Source of the DNA: DASULA01 sp036278435
GTDB taxonomy: Bacteria > Actinomycetota > Actinomycetes > Mycobacteriales > DASULA01
DNA: 26,478 bases
Assembly: GCA_036278435.1 (NCBI GenBank)
Contig: DASULA010000503.1
Location: 1-26,478 of the forward strand
Direction: 5' to 3'
Shown: positions 15,969-23,599 of the stretch, piece after piece
Layout: each line of letters opens with the position of its first letter
Numbering within the stretch: position 1 is the first letter of the stretch
Program-made: the position numbers and the translations under genes
Notes under the pieces: model-generated
Database searches by the model: none
What the model saw: the letters and a program-made list of their open reading frames with translations, nothing else
Told to the model about the DNA's origin: nothing

Positions 15969-17114
15969 GTGACCGGTCCAGTGGTCGATGCGGCCGGGTT
16001 CCGTGAGCATTTCCCGGTGCTCGCTGACACGGTGTACCTGGCCAGTTGCAGCCAGGGTGCGCTGTCGGTCGAGTTGGACGCCGCGCTGGCCGAGTTCCGG
16101 TACACCATGCGGGCGCATGGTGCGCCGTGGCCGCAGTGGATGGAACAGGTCGAGCGGGCCAGGGTGGGGTTCGGCCGGCTGGTCGGGGCTGGGCCGGACC
16201 GGATCGCGGTGCTGCCGTCGGCCTCGGTGGGCGCGTACCAGGTGGCCTCCACCCGGGACTGGTCGGACCGGCCGGTGATCGTGAGCACCGAGATGGAGTT
16301 CCCGTCGGTCGCGCACGTCTGGGGTGCCCAGCGGGCCCGCGGCGCGACGGTGCGTATGGTTCCCGAGCGGGACGGGCTGGTCGACCCGGTCGACTACCTC
16401 GCCGCCATCGACGAGCGCACCGGCCTGGTCTCGGTGCCGCTGGTGTCCTACCGCAACGGGCTGCGGCTGCCGGTGCGCGAGGTGGTCGCCCGGGCCCGCC
16501 AGGTCGGCGCGCCGGTGTTCGTGGACGCTTACCAGGCCGCCGGCGCGATGCCGGTGGACGTCTCCGAACTGGACTGCGACTTCTTGGTGGCCGGGGTGCT
16601 GAAGTACCTGCTGGGCATCCCAGGCATCGCCTTCCTCTACGCCCGGGCCGGCGTGCCAGACCAGGTCGCCCCGCAACTGACCGGCTGGTTCGGCCGGGTC
16701 GACCCGTTCGCGTTCGACCCGACCACCGTCGACTACCCCGACCGGGCCAGCCGGTACGAGACCGGCACCCCGGCCATCCCGTCGGCCTACAGTGCCAATG
16801 CCGGCCTGTCGCTGCTGGCGCGCTGCGACCCGACCGCGATCGACCGGCACGTGCGCGGGCTGGCCGACGCCCTGTCGGCGCGGCTGGCCGAGGACGGCGA
16901 GCGGCTGTGGTCACCGGCCGATCCGCTCTGCCGCGGCCCGATGGTGGCGATGTTCGACGACGAGCCCGAACGCCTGGCCGGCTGGCTGGCCGCGCGGCGG
17001 GTGGTGGCCAGCCCGCGGGGCCCGGTGCTGCGGCTGTCGCTGCACTACTACAACGACTTGTCCGACGTCGACGCGCTGTGCGACGCGCTGCGCCGCTACC
17101 GACGGGCCGGCTGA
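15969..17114 (+). CDS. Class-V aminotransferase-fold PLP enzyme
   Basis: A 381-residue PLP enzyme of fold type I. The cofactor-binding Asp186 (VFVDAYQAAGAMPVDV) and Schiff-base Lys212 (FLVAGVLKYLLGIPGIAFLY) are in place. RYETGTPAIPSAYSANAGL matches the usual phosphate/partner-subunit segment. The active-site cysteine loop of cysteine desulphurases is absent, so a kynureninase-, epimerase- or aminotransferase-like activity is more likely; the substrate is unknown. GTG start with GGAGG at 15960-15964. The 3' end overlaps the convergent regulator gene by 19 bp. Confidence 0.88.
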   Translation: MTGPVVDAAGFREHFPVLADTVYLASCSQGALSVELDAALAEFRYTMRAHGAPWPQWMEQVERARVGFGRLVGAGPDRIAVLPSASVGAYQVASTRDWSDRPVIVSTEMEFPSVAHVWGAQRARGATVRMVPERDGLVDPVDYLAAIDERTGLVSVPLVSYRNGLRLPVREVVARARQVGAPVFVDAYQAAGAMPVDVSELDCDFLVAGVLKYLLGIPGIAFLYARAGVPDQVAPQLTGWFGRVDPFAFDPTTVDYPDRASRYETGTPAIPSAYSANAGLSLLARCDPTAIDRHVRGLADALSARLAEDGERLWSPADPLCRGPMVAMFDDEPERLAGWLAARRVVASPRGPVLRLSLHYYNDLSDVDALCDALRRYRRAG

Positions 17115-17863
17115 TCCCGGCCGGCATCCTCAGCGGGCGTCGCCGGGGGCATCATCCGGTACCCGTGCGAGCGGACCGTGACCAGCAGCTCGGCCACCTG
17201 CGGCCGGACGGCGCGCATGGCGCGGCGCAGCCGGACGATGTGTGCCCGCACCCGCTGGCTGTCCAGCGGGTGGCCGCGCCCGTAGATGGCGTCGGCGATC
17301 TGGTCGATCCGCACCACCGCGCCGTCCGCGTCGACCAGCCGGCCGAGGGCGGCGAACTGGGACGGGGTCAGCCTCAACGGGTCGCGTCCGATGTAGGCCG
17401 CCTGGGTGGTCCGGTCCAGCCGCAGCTCGCCCCAGCGCAGCAGCCGGTGCGGTCCGTTCCCGCGGTGGGCCCGGGCCAGCGTGTGTGCCCGCGCGGCGAT
17501 CGACGCCACCGGGGTGCCCAGCGGCAGCGCGTCGACCGCGGCTCCGGCGCCTGGGCCCGTGGCGCCGGAACTCGGGTGCAGGGTCAGGATGTCGGCCTGG
17601 GTGAGGCGGCGGATCGCGGCGACCGCCTGGTCGATGTTCCCGGCGACCAGGCGGGTGTCCAACAGGATCACGCTGACATCCAGTGGCTGGTCGCTCAGCC
17701 GGGCCAGGACCTGGTTGGCGTCGAAGGCGAGTAGCGAGACCAGGCCGTTCCGTTGCATGGCCTCGGCCAGGGGGCCCACCGTGGCCGGGTCTGCCAGGGC
17801 GAGCAGGGCCGACCCGACGACGGGGGATCCGCCCTCCAGGTCGGGCGGATGGGGCCGGGACAT
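17096..17863 (-). CDS. OmpR/PhoB-type winged-helix regulator with degenerate receiver
   Basis: A 255-residue protein. The C-terminal winged helix (about 145-240) is typical of OmpR/PhoB: LRWGELRLDRTTQAAYIGRD, LRLTPSQFAALGRLV, SQRVRAHIVRLRRAM, VRSHGYRM. The N-terminal 120 residues look like a receiver fold with VILLDTR at the phospho-Asp strand, but the acidic pair and the conserved Lys are not evident, so phosphorylation is doubtful. No sensor kinase is nearby. Start 17863 is chosen because GGGGAG lies 8 nt upstream; the frame is open 40 codons further. It overlaps the convergent aminotransferase gene by 19 bp. Confidence 0.85.
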   Translation of the reverse strand: MSRPHPPDLEGGSPVVGSALLALADPATVGPLAEAMQRNGLVSLLAFDANQVLARLSDQPLDVSVILLDTRLVAGNIDQAVAAIRRLTQADILTLHPSSGATGPGAGAAVDALPLGTPVASIAARAHTLARAHRGNGPHRLLRWGELRLDRTTQAAYIGRDPLRLTPSQFAALGRLVDADGAVVRIDQIADAIYGRGHPLDSQRVRAHIVRLRRAMRAVRPQVAELLVTVRSHGYRMMPPATPAEDAGRDQPARR

Positions 17864-17927
17864 TGTGTCGTGCTCCCCGCTTGGGATCGGTCCGGTGCCG
17901 CCTTGCCGCCGGGACCGGATGTTTCCC

Positions 17928-17970
17928 CCCGACAGTCGGGCTGCCTGCACAGTTGACATCGTTTGTCGGG
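17928..17970. promoter_or_regulatory. Long-spaced inverted repeat CCCGACA / TGTCGGG upstream of the regulator
   Basis: CCCGACA (17928-17934) and TGTCGGG (17964-17970) face each other across 29 nt, 65-107 bp upstream of the regulator start. The same CCGACA/TGTCGG hexamer recurs upstream of the STAS-GAF-ANTAR gene. A perfect TTGACA (17953-17958, plus strand) lies inside it, but no good -10 or plus-strand gene follows. The rest of the 17864-18065 gap shows no gene. Confidence 0.3.
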
Positions 17971-18065
17971 CCGATTTCGTCACAGGGAGGGCGTGCGGTG
18001 TCTGCTACGTCACACTTGCGTGCGCCACGGCGGCTCGGGCTCGGGGTACCGCGGGGTGTGGCCGG

Positions 18066-18326
18066 TCAGCGTTTGTCGCCCCGTGTCGCCGGGCGGTCCG
18101 GATCGGCTCCGGCGGCCTTCGCCCCGGTCCCGCCGGCGGGGCCGGGCAGCGGGGGTTCGGTAAGGTCGATGGAGATCGAGCGCAGCTCCCCGCCGCGACC
18201 GAACAGCCGGGCCCGGATGAGTTCGTCCCCCTTGGCACCCGACCGTCGGGCCCGTTCCACGGCGGCTTGGAGCTGGTCCAACGTCATGCCTGGTTTGTCG
18301 GCCTCGCTGGTGACGGTGTGCTTCAT
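18066..18326 (-). CDS. Small hypothetical protein (86 aa)
   Basis: The ATG at 18326 has GGGAGG 7 nt upstream. The product has an amphipathic N-terminal half (MTLDQLQAAVERARRSGAKGDELI), a short strand-like segment (ELRSISIDLTE) and a charged, Gly/Pro/Asp-rich disordered tail ending in DKR. There is no signal peptide or membrane segment. I do not recognise the family. It is divergent from the dehydratase gene and transcribed towards the OmpR-type regulator. Confidence 0.7.
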   Translation of the reverse strand: MKHTVTSEADKPGMTLDQLQAAVERARRSGAKGDELIRARLFGRGGELRSISIDLTEPPLPGPAGGTGAKAAGADPDRPATRGDKR

Positions 18327-18476
18327 CTCGCACGCCTCCCTCATCCGGTAGCCGGTCCCCCGAAAGGCCCGCGGGGCGCGAGCCGAGCCACACGGTAACC
18401 ATTCCGGATGTGGACGGCAGCACGAGCCGGATACCGGGCCCAGGCGGTCCACTGTGGATGTGGAATGGGGTGGCTG

Positions 18477-19433
18477 ATGGACGCCAACGGGGTGGACCGG
18501 AACGCGGTGACCGGGGCCGAGGCGCGGCTGGCCGGCCGGGTGCGGCGTACCCCGGTGGTCAAGGTGGAGCGGGGGGTGTTCGGGACGCCGGTGACGCTGA
18601 AGCTGGAACTGCTCCAGCATACCGGCAGTTTCAAGCCGCGCGGCGCGTTCAACCGGGTGCTCGCTGGCACCGTGCCCGAGGCCGGCCTGATCGCCGCGTC
18701 CGGCGGCAACGCCGGCCTGGCGGTGGCGCACGTGGCCGGCGAGCTCGGCCACCGCGCGGAGATCTTCGTGCCCGAGTCCTCCCCGGCGATCAAGATCGCC
18801 CGGTTGCGCCGGTTGGGTGCCACGGTGCACGTCACCGGAGCGTTCTACGCCGACGCGCTGGCGGCCAGCACCCGCCGCGCCGAGCGGACCGGGGCGCTGG
18901 TGGTGCACGCCTACGACCAGCCCGAGGTGGTCGCCGGCAACGGCACCGTCGGCCTGGAGGTCGGGCGCCAGGTGCCCGGCCTGGACACGGTGCTGGTGGC
19001 GGTGGGCGGCGGCGGGCTGGTGGCCGGCGTCGCGGCGGCCGTGGGCGGGCGGGTCAGGGTGGTGGCGGTGGAGCCCGAGCGGATACCCACCCTGCACAGC
19101 GCGCTGGCGGCGGGCGGCCCGGTCGACGTGCCGGTGGGTGGGGTGGCGGCCGACTCACTGGGCGCGCGCCGGATCGGTGCGGTGTGCATGGCGGTGGCCG
19201 CCCGGGTCGGGATGACCAGCGTGCTGGTGCCCGACGACGCCATCCTGCGGGCTCGCCGGGTGCTGTGGGAGGAACTGCGGGTGCCGGCCGAACCCGGCGG
19301 TGCGACCGCCCTGGCCGCGCTGCTGTGTGGCGCCTACCGGCCCGGACGCGGCGAGCGGGTGGCCGCCGTGGTCTGCGGTGGTAACACCGACCCGGCCACG
19401 CTCAGCTCACCGCGACCTGCCGTTCCCGGGTGA
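18477..19433 (+). CDS. Threonine/serine dehydratase-like PLP enzyme
   Basis: A 318-residue fold-type-II PLP enzyme of the tryptophan-synthase-beta superfamily. It has RTPVV near the N-terminus, Schiff-base Lys53 in TGSFKPRGAFN, the substrate loop ASGGNAGLAVA, and the phosphate loop VAVGGGGLVAGVAAA. The end matches catabolic dehydratases without an ACT regulatory domain. Expected reaction: deamination of L-Thr or L-Ser to the 2-oxo acid; racemase activity is also possible in this group. Start 18477 has GGGGTGG upstream; ATG 18465 is an alternative. The stop codon lies inside a bidirectional terminator. Confidence 0.9.
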   Translation: MDANGVDRNAVTGAEARLAGRVRRTPVVKVERGVFGTPVTLKLELLQHTGSFKPRGAFNRVLAGTVPEAGLIAASGGNAGLAVAHVAGELGHRAEIFVPESSPAIKIARLRRLGATVHVTGAFYADALAASTRRAERTGALVVHAYDQPEVVAGNGTVGLEVGRQVPGLDTVLVAVGGGGLVAGVAAAVGGRVRVVAVEPERIPTLHSALAAGGPVDVPVGGVAADSLGARRIGAVCMAVAARVGMTSVLVPDDAILRARRVLWEELRVPAEPGGATALAALLCGAYRPGRGERVAAVVCGGNTDPATLSSPRPAVPG

Positions 19434-19466
19434 CACCCCACGCGGGGAGGTCACCCGGGAGCGGCA
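19418..19466. terminator. Bidirectional terminator between convergent genes
   Basis: A 17-position stem (19418-19434 with 19450-19466, one G-U) surrounds an inner CCCC/GGGG stem (19436-19439 and 19444-19447) with loop ACGC. It covers the dehydratase stop codon and ends 7 nt from the stop of the convergent hydrolase gene, so it can serve both. Confidence 0.7.
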
Positions 19467-19472
19467 CGGGCG

Positions 19473-20876
19473 TCACGCCGGAGACGCGCTCCGGCAAGCC
19501 GGGAACAGCCGGCGGGTGCTGCCGGCCGGCGGGTCGGCGAACGCCGCCGGGTCACTGAACCGGCAGCCGAAGTTCGGCGAGGCGACCGTGGCCGGGTCGG
19601 TCACCGCGTCACCGGCCGGACGGAATCCGGTCCGCACCCAGTGCACCAGGTCGTCGAACGCCTTGCCGACCTCGGTGGCGTCGAACTCGCAGTGCTGCGC
19701 GGTACGGATGGCCCGCTGCACCACCAGTCCGGAGCGGTGGTGGGCCGCCACCTCGGCACCGTAGATCTCCTCCATCGAGAACGGGACGAACATGTCGCCG
19801 AGTCCGTGCAGGGTCAGTACCGGCACCTGCGGCGTGCCCTTGATCTGGGGGATCTGCGACAGCCGGTTGGAGAACCGGTCCTTCCGGTCGGCCAGCGGCA
19901 CCCGCTGCACGGTGGCGTTCACATCGACCGGGGAGTTCGGCGCGTACACGGTGCCGACGTTGGTCGAGACCAGCGACGGGTTGCCTGCCAGGGTGGGTCC
20001 CGGCGGGGTGGCCGCGATGCCGAACAGGAAGTCCTTCCACACCGAGAAGGCCTGTTCCGCGCCCGGCCGCGGGCCACCGGAGCGGTTGATGGTGATGGCC
20101 CGAAGCTCGTTGCCCAGGGCGTTGGTGGTGTCCGGTCCGCCCGGGGTGAGGCCGGCCAGTCCCAGCTCGACCTCGATCCGCGGCACCGCGTTGGTCAGGT
20201 AGTCCGCCGGCGGCGGGTACGCCGACACTCCGGCCAGGTCCTGGGCCACCACGTTGTAGTCGAGGAAGAAGTCGAACAGCCGGTTGTCGCCCAGCACGCC
20301 GCACATGGGCAGTGCCCCGGCGTAGAAGTGCTTGTACTGCTCGATCGAGCGGCCGATGATGTGCCCACCCATGGACACCCCGGCCAGGTATATCCGGTGT
20401 GGATGGTGCACCCGCCGGCCGAAGAACTCGGCCAGGTCGTGGGTGGTGAGCACCCCGGAGCGCACATCGTAGTCGTTGTCGGCGTAGGACGACGCGGCCC
20501 AGGCGTAGCCTTCGTCGAGCAGTTTCTGGCGCAGCCCGAAGCCGGGTGTGTCCACGGTGAGCACATGGGTCGAGCCGCGGAAGCCGTGCGCCCACATGAC
20601 CAGGTCACCGTTCCAGTGCGGTGGTACCTCGATGTCGTAGGCGGCGTGCGAGTGCACCCCCTGGAGCACGGTGGACGGGTGCTGGCCGACCAGCACCGGA
20701 TGCAGTGGCGGGTTGTCGATGGTGAAGCCCGGTAAGGGTGCGTCACCGGGGGTCCGGTGCCGGGAGGCGTTCGCCGCGGTGGCGGTGCCGATCGACAGGG
20801 CGACCACCGCGACGGTGAGTACGGCGGCGCGGACGGCCCGGACGGCGCGGAAGGACCTGGATGGACGGATAGCCAT
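19473..20876 (-). CDS. Secreted alpha/beta-hydrolase
   Basis: A 467-residue exported hydrolase. The signal peptide is Arg-rich, then hydrophobic (AAVLTVAVVALSIGTATA), with cleavage near residue 38. Alpha/beta-hydrolase features are the oxyanion strand VMWAHGFRG, nucleophile Ser168 in AGVSMGGH, a likely acid in TLHGLGDMFVP and His in RTAQHCEF. Substrate unknown; an esterase or lipase-like role is plausible, and the long insertion between the elbow and the acid may form a lid. ATG 20876 is chosen because GGGAG lies 6 nt upstream; the GTG at 20882 would overlap it. It is divergent from the STAS-GAF-ANTAR gene. Confidence 0.88.
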   Translation of the reverse strand: MAIRPSRSFRAVRAVRAAVLTVAVVALSIGTATAANASRHRTPGDAPLPGFTIDNPPLHPVLVGQHPSTVLQGVHSHAAYDIEVPPHWNGDLVMWAHGFRGSTHVLTVDTPGFGLRQKLLDEGYAWAASSYADNDYDVRSGVLTTHDLAEFFGRRVHHPHRIYLAGVSMGGHIIGRSIEQYKHFYAGALPMCGVLGDNRLFDFFLDYNVVAQDLAGVSAYPPPADYLTNAVPRIEVELGLAGLTPGGPDTTNALGNELRAITINRSGGPRPGAEQAFSVWKDFLFGIAATPPGPTLAGNPSLVSTNVGTVYAPNSPVDVNATVQRVPLADRKDRFSNRLSQIPQIKGTPQVPVLTLHGLGDMFVPFSMEEIYGAEVAAHHRSGLVVQRAIRTAQHCEFDATEVGKAFDDLVHWVRTGFRPAGDAVTDPATVASPNFGCRFSDPAAFADPPAGSTRRLFPACRSASPA

Positions 20877-21213
20877 TGTCACTCCCTGTGGCGAAGAGAT
20901 GGGCTCACGCTAGCGAAGAAAGCCCATTACCGACAGAGCATGATAGGAGGCATTTATCACTGTCGAACGGACGACAAGAACCCCCTGTCGGGGGATGGAT
21001 CAGATGCAGTTATTGCCGATGGTTTGTCGGCATTGAAGGCGGGTTTCAGGTTGACGGCTGGTGTACCGTGATCTTTGAGGGATGATCAGTTCCCTGTCAT
21101 CGACAGCACGTGTCCACCGCATCGCGCGGTTAGTGAAGAACAACGCCCCGGGTGGCGTCGCTCCGGACCTCGGCGGCATGCCCATCGCACAGGTACGCGG
21201 CATGGAGGCTGCG
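20877..21213. other. AT-richer divergent regulatory region with clustered CGACA/TGTCG motifs
   Basis: No convincing gene. The stretch is clearly less GC-rich than its surroundings. It holds an inverted repeat ATGGGCT (20899-20905) / AGCCCAT (20921-20927), an inverted repeat TGTCG-N6-CGACA (20961-20976), a small CCCCC/GGGGG hairpin (20981-20994) and five CGACA/TGTCG pentamers between 20931 and 21029. A 44-codon in-frame extension of the downstream gene begins at 21082, but its ATG has GAGGG directly abutting it, too close for a ribosome site. Confidence 0.45.
21022..21046 (+). promoter_or_regulatory. Candidate stress-sigma (SigB/SigF-type) promoter
   Basis: GTTT-N15-GGGTTT closely fits the GTTT-N14/17-GGGTAT pattern known for actinobacterial SigB/SigF-group promoters. 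It would give a leader of roughly 160 nt ahead of the STAS-GAF-ANTAR gene, a fitting target because STAS domains belong to the regulation of those sigma factors. Confidence 0.4.
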
Positions 21214-22431
21214 ATGGGGGTACCCACGCTCTCGGTGAGGTCTGACTGGCGGAGACCCGGATACGTGGTGATGCACGTGGCCGGTGAGATTGACATCGCC
21301 ACCGTCGGACAGGTTGACGACGAACTGTCCGACCTGCTCGTCCGGGGCTGCCGGTACCTGGTGGTGGACCTGAGCATGACCGGGTTCTGCGACGCCTCGG
21401 GGCTCTCCTCCTTCGTCCTGGCCCAGGGTCGAGTCCGGGCCCGCCGGGGCTGGCTGCGCCTGGTCGGGCCGCAGCCGATCGTGCGGAAACTGTTCCAGGT
21501 CGCCGGCCTGGCCGGGGAGTTCTCCTTCTTCGACACGCTCGAACTGGCCACCTCGCCTCACCGGGCCGGCCCGACCCGGCCCGGTGACGGGCACCAGGTT
21601 CCAGAACCCCGCCAGCCCGCCGGCCGGCCGGGTGGCCGGACCGAGCCGGCCGGGGGTGGGCCGGCCGGCTCGCCCGCCTCGGCGCGCCCGGGCCCGTCCC
21701 GGGCGGTGCGGTGGAGCGAGGTGGCCAGCCGGTTCGCCGAGATCGCCGGCACCCTGCCGCCGCACGAGTCGATCCACACCGTGCTCCAGCAGGTGGTGGC
21801 GCTGGCCCGGCGTACCGTGCCCGGCGCCGACGGTGCCGGGCTGCGGCTGGTCGGCCGGCCTCGGGTCGGACCGGCGGTCAGCGCCGGCGATCTGGGCGCG
21901 GCGGCCGAGGTGCTCCAGGACGAACTCGGCGACGGGCCGTCCGTGCGAGCCGGTTCGGCCTCCTCCGCGGTCTACGTCCACGACCTGGCCGGGCGGACCG
22001 GCTGGCCCGCGTTCTGCGACCGGGCGGACCGGCTGGGGGTGGGCAGCCTGCTCTGTTACCCGTTGGCCACCGGTCGGGCCGTACCGGGAGTCCTGACCCT
22101 GTACGCGCGCCGGGCGAACGCCTTCGACGCCGCTGCCCGCGAGGTGGGCGAGGTCTTCGCGTCGCACGCCACCGTGGCCATCGCCGGCGCCCTGGCCGAG
22201 TTGCAGCTCCGGCAGGCGTTGCGGGTCAAGGACGTGATCGGGCAGGCGGTCGGTGTGGTGATGGAACGCCAGGGCGTCAGCTCGGAACAGGCGTTCGACC
22301 TGTTGCGGCGGGCCTCCCAGGCCAGCCACGTCCGGCTGCCGCACCTGGCCCACCAGGTGGTGTCCACCACCCCGGTGCTGGTTCCGGCGGCGGCCCGGGT
22401 CGAGGTGCCCGACAGCTTCGCCGACCTGTGA
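21214..22431 (+). CDS. STAS-GAF-ANTAR fusion regulator
   Basis: A 405-residue cytosolic signalling protein with three domains. STAS (about 5-110) carries DLSMTGFCDASGL, whose Ser62 aligns with the phosphorylated Ser of anti-sigma-factor antagonists. A Pro/Gly-rich linker (about 115-165) follows, then GAF (about 170-325; HTVLQQVVALARRTVPGADGAGL). ANTAR (about 330-385; RVKDVIGQAVGVVMERQGVSSEQAFDLLRRAS) is an RNA-binding antiterminator fold. GAF-ANTAR proteins are common in actinobacteria, but adding STAS is unusual. ATG 21214 has GGAGG 5 nt upstream; 21082 is an alternative. It may link partner-switch signalling to transcript antitermination. Confidence 0.9.
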   Translation: MGVPTLSVRSDWRRPGYVVMHVAGEIDIATVGQVDDELSDLLVRGCRYLVVDLSMTGFCDASGLSSFVLAQGRVRARRGWLRLVGPQPIVRKLFQVAGLAGEFSFFDTLELATSPHRAGPTRPGDGHQVPEPRQPAGRPGGRTEPAGGGPAGSPASARPGPSRAVRWSEVASRFAEIAGTLPPHESIHTVLQQVVALARRTVPGADGAGLRLVGRPRVGPAVSAGDLGAAAEVLQDELGDGPSVRAGSASSAVYVHDLAGRTGWPAFCDRADRLGVGSLLCYPLATGRAVPGVLTLYARRANAFDAAAREVGEVFASHATVAIAGALAELQLRQALRVKDVIGQAVGVVMERQGVSSEQAFDLLRRASQASHVRLPHLAHQVVSTTPVLVPAAARVEVPDSFADL

Positions 22432-22461
22432 CCGGGCACCCGACCCCGTCGCGCGCCCGGT
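22431..22461 (+). terminator. Candidate terminator after the STAS-GAF-ANTAR gene
   Basis: ACCGGGC (22431-22437) and GCCCGGT (22455-22461) form a 7-bp stem with a 17-nt loop, beginning at the last base of the stop codon. The remaining gap to 22731 holds only the promoter-like pair at 22579-22608 and a small AGGAGG/CCTCCT inverted repeat (22635-22656); I see no gene there. Confidence 0.35.
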
Positions 22462-22578
22462 AGCCTCCCGTCCTTCCCGGCTCCCTTCCCAGGCACCGGC
22501 TCGGGTCCGGTTGCCGGCGTCCCGGTGTCCACCCAGGACATGCACCGTCCGAGTCAGACGAACACACCGCTGACTTCC

Positions 22579-22608
22579 TTGCAAAGCGGACCCGGAAATG
22601 GCCACAAT
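22579..22608 (+). promoter_or_regulatory. Candidate promoter of the repeat-protein/carbamoyltransferase locus
   Basis: TTGCAA (22579-22584) and CACAAT (22603-22608) each match four of six consensus bases with an 18-bp spacer. Transcription from about 22615 would give a 117-nt leader before the start at 22732. Confidence 0.3.
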
Positions 22609-22731
22609 ACGCGAGCGATCGTTCACGCAGAGTGAGGAGGACGTCCGCGCCCTCCTGACATGCAGCGGTGACATGCCGCGGCGCGGGCACGGGGGGCCGG
22701 GGAGACCCGGCCGCGACCAGAGGAGCAGGCG

Positions 22732-23529
22732 ATGGCGTTCCACCAGTTGGAGAAGGTCCTGGCACGCGCGGCAACCAATCGGTCCTTTCGCGACGAACTG
22801 GCCGCCGGGGATGCCGATCTCGACGAGTTGGGCCTCAGCGACGACGAGCAGAGCGTGCTGAGTGAACTCGTGGCATCGTCGGGTGCCGGCCTCGACGCGG
22901 TACTCAACGTGGTCGCCGCGCTGCCCACCAACGCGTCCGCACCGGGCGCCGCACCGGGTGTGGCACTCGGGTCGAACCCGCCATCGGGGTTGGCCGGGCT
23001 GCCGGGCCTGCCCGGCTTCGCCCAGCCAGGGCCGCTGGCGCGGCCGGGCCAGCCGAACGGCCCGGCCCTGCCGGCCCCGGCCGCCGGGCCGTCCCCGGCG
23101 ACCACCACCCCGGCATTCGCCCTGATGACGCCCACGATGGCCCACGCGGGCACGGTCACGCCCGCACTCGCGACCGCCACCCCGGCCGCGGCCGCCACCA
23201 TGTCCACCGCCATGCCCGCTGGGTACCCACTGGCGGCGCCGGGTATTCCTGCCGGCTATCCAGTTCCGGCGGCCGGGATGCAGTCCGGTTACCCGGTGCA
23301 GCCGGGGGCCGTCCCGGCGGGTTACCCGGCCCAGGGTCCGGTAGCGGCGGCCGGCTATGGCCACATTCCCCATCCGTCCACCCAGGACATGACCGGCCCA
23401 CCGGCCCCGGCCCAGCAACCCGGCGGTGGTCCGGGCGTCATGGGTACGGCCACGCGTGCGCTGGACGCGGGCGACGTCGGCCGCCCGGTGGTGGCCCGGC
23501 TCCCGTTCGGCATGGACGTGGTCAAGTGA
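22732..23529 (+). CDS. Leader-like helical domain plus repetitive Gly-Tyr-Pro tail (possible RiPP precursor)
   Basis: A 265-residue protein with GAGGAG 6 nt before its ATG. Residues 1-65 form a helical domain (LEKVLARAATNRSFRDELAAG, then LDELGLSDDEQSVLSELVAS). This resembles the leader of nitrile-hydratase-like (NHLP clan, Os1348/Franean1_4349-type) RiPP precursors and also the LigA dioxygenase subunit. The rest is low-complexity Ala/Pro/Gly/Thr, with five 11-residue repeats at 163-217, each opening with [A/S]GY. It ends in RPVVARLPFGMDVVK. There is no cysteine, signal peptide or membrane helix. It is much longer than usual for such precursors. It is followed by a hairpin and a carbamoyltransferase gene. 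Precursor status is inferred; a structural or scaffold role is possible. Confidence 0.8.
   Translation: MAFHQLEKVLARAATNRSFRDELAAGDADLDELGLSDDEQSVLSELVASSGAGLDAVLNVVAALPTNASAPGAAPGVALGSNPPSGLAGLPGLPGFAQPGPLARPGQPNGPALPAPAAGPSPATTTPAFALMTPTMAHAGTVTPALATATPAAAATMSTAMPAGYPLAAPGIPAGYPVPAAGMQSGYPVQPGAVPAGYPAQGPVAAAGYGHIPHPSTQDMTGPPAPAQQPGGGPGVMGTATRALDAGDVGRPVVARLPFGMDVVK
23218..23382 (+). repeat. Five in-frame 33-bp repeats encoding [A/S]GYP-type 11-mers
   Basis: Units begin at residues 163, 174, 185, 196 and 207: AGYPLAAPGIP, AGYPVPAAGMQ, SGYPVQPGAVP, AGYPAQGPVAA, AGYGHIPHPST. Spacing is exactly 11 residues, with no insertion. Gly-Tyr is invariant and Pro follows in four of five. The DNA copies have diverged more than the key residues, which argues for selection on the peptide. 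Confidence 0.9.
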
Positions 23530-23549
23530 CACCCGGTCGGCCGGGTCAC
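23526..23549 (+). terminator. Hairpin overlapping the stop of the repeat protein (attenuator-like)
   Basis: ACCCGG (23531-23536) pairs with CCGGGT (23541-23546) around TCGG. Outside a 2-nt bulge, GTG (23526-23528) pairs with CAC (23547-23549). It lies between the repeat-protein gene and the carbamoyltransferase 71 nt on, and would reduce read-through. Confidence 0.45.
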
Positions 23550-23599
23550 AGAACCATGCCAAAGCAGTCTGGAGTGGACGAAGGGGAGAGGGTGTCGGG

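Noticed and set aside
13905..16850. Long minus-strand open frame across the M36 peptidase and aminotransferase (about 980 codons)
   Set aside because: Spans two well-supported plus-strand genes and has no recognisable domain; GC-skewed codon use keeps the antisense open.
17953..17981. Perfect TTGACA at 17953 as a plus-strand promoter
   Set aside because: The bases 17-18 nt downstream (TTCGTC) are not a -10, and no plus-strand gene follows for 500 bp.
22598..22861. Small plus-strand frame starting ATGGCCACAATACGC upstream of the repeat protein
   Set aside because: Overlaps the repeat-protein gene in another frame, turns Trp/Arg-rich as frame shadows do, and lacks a ribosome site.
22528..23391. 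Identical 15-mer TCCACCCAGGACATG at 22528 and 23377
   Set aside because: One short match between a leader and a coding region is expected by chance at this length and base composition; no flanking identity.
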